Source: Flavobacterium fluvii (GTDB lineage: Bacteria; Bacteroidota; Bacteroidia; Flavobacteriales; Flavobacteriaceae). From it: DNA of 64,000 bases. The notes under the pieces were generated by a model that was not told where the DNA came from, made no database searches, and saw only the letters and a program-made list of their open reading frames with translations. Both the position numbers and the translations under genes were made by a program. The stretch is from NCBI RefSeq assembly GCF_900129545.1, contig NZ_FQWB01000003.1, positions 186,001 through 250,000 on the forward strand. Reading direction: 5' to 3'. This document shows, piece after piece, positions 60,650 to 64,000 of this stretch (position 1 is the stretch's first letter; each line of letters begins with the position of its first letter).

Positions 60650-61104
60650 TATTTTTCAATAATTTTAAATTTCCAATTTCGGTTTGAATTGTTGGCATTG
60701 AGCCCTTCAAGGAGTCCAGCACTGATGGTCACGCCCGAGCCAATGGTGAATATCAAAAAAGCAGAGTCGCTCCCTCCGGAAGCTGCAATTAAGGATGCTC
60801 CAACAATTGCAAGCCCGGTAATCAAGACCACGGTTTTGACTGTGGCCAGCGTTCTGGGTTGCTTTTTTATGCTTTGTAAACTATCTATTTTCACGGATTG
60901 ATTGTTGACGGTAAAGCTTAGGCTATCTGAAAATTTTAGGTTTCCAATCAACTTTTTCCCATCCAATGTTCTGATTTTGACACGTTGGTTTTCTGCAAAA
61001 TATTTTACTTTTCCAGTTTTGACGTTGGTAATTTCAATTGCTTTTTGTTGTGAAAATGAAGTGAATGAAGCCAAAAACACCAATAAATAGATTATATTTT
61101 TCAT
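60649..61104 (-). CDS. Small exported/membrane protein of unknown function within the mut operon
   Basis: I do not recognise this 151-residue protein. It has a signal peptide ([20 protein letters not shown]), a beta-rich part (about 25-75: [20 protein letters not shown], a short SH3/LSm-like stretch), and then two hydrophobic segments ([20 protein letters not shown] and [20 protein letters not shown], about 90-135). It lies between mutA (15 bases) and mutB (1-base overlap), hence co-transcribed with the mutase genes, although nothing in it suggests a role in that reaction. Confidence 0.75.
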   Translation of the reverse strand: MKNIIYLLVFLASFTSFSQQKAIEITNVKTGKVKYFAENQRVKIRTLDGKKLIGNLKFSDSLSFTVNNQSVKIDSLQSIKKQPRTLATVKTVVLITGLAIVGASLIAASGGSDSAFLIFTIGSGVTISAGLLEGLNANNSNRNWKFKIIEK

Positions 61105-61119
61105 TATGTAAGCGTTTGA

Positions 61120-62484
61120 TTAATTTTCTTCCTTGAGTCTTTCCTGTTCCAGTTTTTCGGATAATCGTTTTTCGATTATGGGGGTGATCAAGGTTTTTCT
61201 CGGTTTTATTTTTACGAATGGAAATAGTTCCAACTCCTCCTTCATTCGGTCTTTTTTGTTGGGATATTTATTGGTTCCAAGCAATATTTCTTTTCCGGAA
61301 TCGAATAATTCTTGTTCTTTGTCGGCACTTTCCTGGATTTTTCTTTTGATGATGCCGTCGTTGAGTTGTTTGAGGAAACCGCCATTGGCTTCAATATCTT
61401 TAAATAAAGTCAATGCTTTTTCGGACAATTGGTTGGTTATGGTTTCGATGTAATAACTTCCGTCGGCGGGATTGTTGACTTTGTCAAAATTGCTTTCGTG
61501 TTTGAGGATGAGTAGTTGGTTTCGAGCCATTCGGTCGCCAAATTCATTGTCTTTGTGATACAAAGCATCGTAAGGAAGATTGGCAATGGCATCTGCTCCA
61601 CCCAAAATGGCACTCATGCATTCGGTAGTGGTGCGCAACATGTTGACATTGTAATCGTAAATCGTTTTGTTGCGTTTTGAGGGCGAAACCAGCAAATGAC
61701 AATCGAGATTGTGGTTGTATTCTTTGGCAATTAAATTAAAAAGCAATCGCAGGGCACGCAGTTTGGCAATTTCGAAAAAATAATTAGTGCCCACCGAAAT
61801 TTCGAAAACGATGGTTTGGTTTATGGTAGTGATTCGGTTGAAATATTCGTTGGCGTGAGCCAAACTATAAGCGATTTGCTGTACCATGTTGGCACCGGAA
61901 TTTTGGTATAAACCGCCATTAATGCTGATCAGGGAAACGTTTGTCGTGGCTGTCGAAAATAAATTTAGCGTCTCGAAATTGTTTTTTTCCTTGGTTGTAA
62001 ACCAGTTTCCGTCTTTGGCCAATTGACCAATTGGATCGAGGTTGCAAAAGATTTTTGCGTTGGTTTTTTTTGCAAATGTGTCTATTTTTTTTACGAAATC
62101 AATGGACAAAAAAGTCAAGTTGAAGTATATTGTCACTTTCTTCAACGGAAGGTTTTCGAGTAGTTTTGCGACATCGGCAGTTTCGTCCTTGATGGTAAAA
62201 CGAATGCTTTCGGCACCACGATTGATCGTGTCCTGAGCTCGAAGATTTGACTTTTTCAGGTCGTGGACAAAGATGTTTTGACAAATACGGAATTCGCTTG
62301 CCTTGGTTTGCACTGCTGCAACTCCCTTGAATTCGTCCCCGTGATAAAAGGGTTTTACCTGGATGTCTTCGGGAGAATTCCAGATTAATGTTTGGTTATA
62401 ATCGGCACCATCAAGTTCGAACTGGATTTTTTGTTTCCATTGTTTGGAAGAAACGGAATCGAAATCGTCGAATAGATTTTTCAT
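61120..62484 (-). CDS. mutA: Methylmalonyl-CoA mutase, small subunit
   Basis: Non-catalytic subunit of the heterodimeric mutase, 454 residues. It matches the barrel domain but lacks the B12-binding domain, as expected. Recognisable parts are FDDFDSVSSKQWKQKIQFEL (about 5-24), YNQTLIWNSPEDIQVKPFYH (about 30), AYSLAHANEYFN (about 205), FFEIAKLRALRLLFNLIA (about 233) and RTTTECMSAILGGADAIANL (about 285), and GSYYIETITNQL. It is the first gene of the mut operon; dispersed repeat sequence (CACAAAGGCGCAAAGGCGCG) lies just upstream. Confidence 0.92.
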   Translation of the reverse strand: MKNLFDDFDSVSSKQWKQKIQFELDGADYNQTLIWNSPEDIQVKPFYHGDEFKGVAAVQTKASEFRICQNIFVHDLKKSNLRAQDTINRGAESIRFTIKDETADVAKLLENLPLKKVTIYFNLTFLSIDFVKKIDTFAKKTNAKIFCNLDPIGQLAKDGNWFTTKEKNNFETLNLFSTATTNVSLISINGGLYQNSGANMVQQIAYSLAHANEYFNRITTINQTIVFEISVGTNYFFEIAKLRALRLLFNLIAKEYNHNLDCHLLVSPSKRNKTIYDYNVNMLRTTTECMSAILGGADAIANLPYDALYHKDNEFGDRMARNQLLILKHESNFDKVNNPADGSYYIETITNQLSEKALTLFKDIEANGGFLKQLNDGIIKRKIQESADKEQELFDSGKEILLGTNKYPNKKDRMKEELELFPFVKIKPRKTLITPIIEKRLSEKLEQERLKEEN

Positions 62485-62506
62485 TTGCTGGGTTCAGTTT
62501 TAATTT

Positions 62507-62607
62507 TTGCCACAAAGGCGCAAAGGCGCGAATTTTAAATAAAAGCAACTTTTTGAATTAATTTAACCAAATTTGAATAACTTTTTCCTTCGTGACTTCG
62601 TGGCATC
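62507..62607. repeat. Dispersed repeat between divIC-like gene and mutA
   Basis: GCCACAAAGGCGCAAAGGCG at 62510-62529 and CCTTCGTGACTTCGTGGCAT at about 62588-62607 face each other as imperfect inverted copies around a TTTAAATAAAAGCAAC-like AT-rich spacer. A related unit (GTGTCTTAGTGCCTTGGCGG) is at about 20504-20523. Confidence 0.6.
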
Positions 62608-62612
62608 GAAGT

Positions 62613-62945
62613 CTATTTTTTGACGTCTTTTTCGATGGTGTCTCCTTCAAATTCTATGATGTAGATGTCTTCGCTGTCTTTTTTCATATAGTATTTTTCT
62701 CGGGCGTATTTTTCTATTTGTTGGGGATTCTTGAGTTTTTTGATGTTCTCCTGGTCTTTCCTGATTTCTTCTTGATAGTATTTTTTGTTGTCTTCGAGTT
62801 CATCGATTTGGTTGTCCAGCATGCGATGGTCGAAATAGGAGTAGTTGTCCAGAAATACCATCCAGGTGGTGAAAAATAACAAAACCCAAACGTATTTGTT
62901 GCTTAAAAATTTGAACCAAGGTTTGTCTTTGTGCGAGTTAGTCAT
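62613..62945 (-). CDS. FtsB/DivIC-family septum formation initiator
   Basis: Small bitopic division protein of 110 residues from the ATG at 62945 (MTNSHKDKPWFKFLSNKYVW). One membrane helix (YVWVLLFFTTWMVFLDNY, about 18-35) is followed by a coiled coil (about 40-80: LDNQIDELEDNKKYYQEEIR) and the FtsB-like end YAREKYYMKKDSEDIYIIE with the family's conserved AR-E-Y pattern. It would bridge FtsL and FtsQ in the divisome. It lies downstream of uridine kinase on the same strand, a common order in Flavobacteria, separated by repeat DNA. Confidence 0.88.
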   Translation of the reverse strand: MTNSHKDKPWFKFLSNKYVWVLLFFTTWMVFLDNYSYFDHRMLDNQIDELEDNKKYYQEEIRKDQENIKKLKNPQQIEKYAREKYYMKKDSEDIYIIEFEGDTIEKDVKK

Positions 62946-62962
62946 TTGTAATACTTTGTTTT

Positions 62963-63163
62963 TAGCCCCGATTACTTCACTTTGCATCTACTTTCATCGG
63001 AGTTCAGTGAACTTCGTTTGCAGTGAAAATCCTTTTCTTTTTTTTCTTTAAAAAAAGAAAAGATTACTTCACAATGTTTTCATTTTAAACGGAGTTCAGT
63101 GAACTTTGTTTGCAACGGATAGCGGGAAATAGCTCCTGATTGCCACGTTCCTCGCAATGACAG
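62963..63163. repeat. Composite dispersed repeat between udk and the divIC-like gene
   Basis: It contains AGCCCCGATTACTTCAC, then two direct copies of CGGAGTTCAGTGAACTTCGT (62998-63017) and CGGAGTTCAGTGAACTTTGT (63090-63109) on either side of a hairpin (63032-63062), then ACGGATAGCGGGAAATAGCT. It ends with GATTGCCACGTTCCTCGCAA (63138-63157), a relative of the unit before wzt. No gene is present. Confidence 0.75.
63032..63062 (-). terminator. Terminator-like hairpin downstream of udk
   Basis: A perfect 13-base stem, CTTTTCTTTTTTT and AAAAAAAGAAAAG, has a 5-base loop. It is A/T-only apart from two G-C pairs on each side and lies inside a composite repeat, so it could end the uridine kinase transcript. 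Confidence 0.55.
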
Positions 63164-63203
63164 AGCTGAAATTATTTTAATGTGCAATAAAATTACAAAA
63201 AAA

Positions 63204-63812
63204 TTATAGAATTCGTTGGTTTATTACGGCGCGAACTACGTCGATGGCCACGGTGTTGTATTTGTCGTTGGGAATGATGATGTCGGCAAAGGCTTTCGTG
63301 GATTCGATAAATTGCTGGTGCATGGGTTTCAGTGTGGTTTGGTAGCGGTTCAAGACTTCTTCCATGTCACGGCCTCGTTCGGCAATATCGCGTTTTAATC
63401 GTCTGATTAATCGTTCGTCCGAATCGGCGTGAACGAATATCTTGATGTCGAACAAGTCGCGAAGTTCGGGATTTGAAAGAATCAAAATTCCTTCTACAAT
63501 CATCACTTTTCGTGGATGTGTCACGATGGTGTCGTCGGTCCTGTTGTGTGTGGCAAAGGAATATACGGGTTGGTGAATGGTGTTTCCGGCTTTGAGTTCC
63601 TTGAGGTGTGCGACCAATAAATCGAAATCAATGGCTCGGGGATGGTCAAAGTTGGTTTTTGCCCGTTCCTCATAACTTTCGTTCGTGGATTCTTTGTAAT
63701 AGGAATCCTGCGCAATAATTCCCACTTCGGTATGGGGCAATTCATTCATTATCTGATGGACCACGGTTGTTTTTCCCGATCCTGTTCCGCCTGCAATCCC
63801 AATAATCAGCAT
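63204..63812 (-). CDS. udk: Uridine kinase
   Basis: Phosphorylates uridine and cytidine to their monophosphates in pyrimidine salvage. The 202-residue P-loop protein starts MLIIGIAGGTGSGKTTVVHQ with Walker A GGTGSGKTT (about 8-16). It has IIAQDSYYKESTNESYEERA (about 33), NFDHPRAIDFDLLVAHL (about 54), YSFATHNRT (about 84), VMIVEGILIL (about 102) and the lid DERLIRRLKRDIAERGRDM (about 132), all typical. Length matches the family. A TATTTTTG element lies 30 bases upstream of the start. Confidence 0.95.
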   Translation of the reverse strand: MLIIGIAGGTGSGKTTVVHQIMNELPHTEVGIIAQDSYYKESTNESYEERAKTNFDHPRAIDFDLLVAHLKELKAGNTIHQPVYSFATHNRTDDTIVTHPRKVMIVEGILILSNPELRDLFDIKIFVHADSDERLIRRLKRDIAERGRDMEEVLNRYQTTLKPMHQQFIESTKAFADIIIPNDKYNTVAIDVVRAVINQRIL

Positions 63813-63841
63813 AAAATAGTCGTGTTACGTTTTTATCGGAA

Positions 63842-63849
63842 CAAAAATA
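63842..63849 (-). promoter_or_regulatory. -7 promoter element of udk
   Basis: The minus strand reads TATTTTTG, a perfect TAnnTTTG element, ending about 29 bases before the udk start codon. No -33 element was found at the usual distance. Confidence 0.4.
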
Positions 63850-63965
63850 GGGATTTATTGATTGGGATGGATGTATTATTCCATAATCTGAAGTAAGTTT
63901 TGATTTGGACAACGGTTAATGAGAGTTCATTTATTTTTACTATTTTAGCTAAAAATTATCAAAAA

Positions 63966-64000
63966 ATGCTATCACAAAAAACGAAATATGCTCTTAAAGC
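63966..64000 (+). CDS. Rrf2-family transcriptional regulator (only the first 11 codons in window)
   Basis: The ATG at 63966 opens a frame reading MLSQKTKYALK to the window edge. That is the typical N-terminus of Rrf2-family regulators (IscR/NsrR-like), winged-helix proteins that often sense iron-sulphur status or nitric oxide. It is divergent from udk, with 153 bases between them. The assignment rests on 11 residues only. Confidence 0.6.
   Translation, partial: MLSQKTKYALK

Overview
The window looks like a chromosomal piece of a Flavobacterium-type member of the Bacteroidota. The evidence is: AT-rich DNA, A-rich start regions with few Shine-Dalgarno sites, TAnnTTTG-type -7 promoter elements, methylmalonyl-CoA mutase split into two genes, and many short palindromic repeats between genes. 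About 53 kb (bases 1-53031) is one very large surface-polysaccharide locus. The remaining 11 kb is mostly housekeeping genes on the minus strand.

Layout. (1) 1-10325: tail of a pseudaminic/sialic-type synthase gene, Wzx flippase, a LIC12162-like transferase, an EpsG-type Wzy polymerase, two sugar epimerases and four glycosyltransferases, closely packed and often overlapping by 4-19 bases. (2) 10445-18222: a WbpV-like reductase, WbpL/WecA-like initiating transferase, DegT aminotransferase, rmlC-rmlD-rmlA (no rmlB in the window), a terminator, then a WbpM/PglF-type membrane 4,6-dehydratase. (3) 18369-27177: a minus-strand CpsB/YwqE-type PHP phosphatase, an ABC exporter (Wzm, Wzt), three methyltransferases and three family-2 glycosyltransferases. 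(4) 27181-36313: WecB, NeuB, hydrolysing NeuC and NeuA homologues (a complete route from UDP-GlcNAc to a CMP-nonulosonic acid), mixed with glycosyltransferases, a GIY-YIG nuclease and an FkbM methyltransferase. (5) 36314-43830: an AsnB-like amidotransferase and an acetylation island made of two tandem acyltransferase-3 genes, an MBOAT gene and two tandem SGNH-like genes. (6) 43965-53031: a methyltransferase, a GT-A-like protein, several glycosyltransferases and a GT-C-like membrane protein. (7) 53245-64000: an unrecognised 249-residue protein, a small HTH-like protein, an SDR reductase, a second GIY-YIG gene, a methionine-type aminotransferase, an NTF2-like lipoprotein, mutB/mutA with a small gene between them, a FtsB/DivIC-like protein, uridine kinase, and the first codons of an Rrf2 regulator.

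How it fits together. An initiating sugar (QuiNAc/FucNAc-type) would be made by the WbpM- and WbpV-like enzymes and loaded on undecaprenyl phosphate by the WbpL-like enzyme. Rhamnose, a CDP-paratose-epimerase-type sugar and nonulosonic acids are then added by about 15 glycosyltransferases. Both a Wzx/Wzy set and a Wzm/Wzt set are present. Methyl, acetyl and amide groups decorate the product.

The most unusual signal is the set of palindromic repeats. One family (TGTCACGCTGAGCTTGTCGAAG-type) occurs between genes. A longer variant sits twice inside the asnB-like gene, in frame and read in the same phase, so it adds two similar peptides to the protein. Both GIY-YIG nuclease genes in the window are bracketed by palindromic repeats of two different families, which suggests a nuclease/palindrome partnership comparable to REP/RAYT systems. 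A second notable point is a sharp change in base composition inside wzt, at the junction between its ATPase and its carbohydrate-recognition domain. All functional assignments come from reading motifs by eye; no database search was run.
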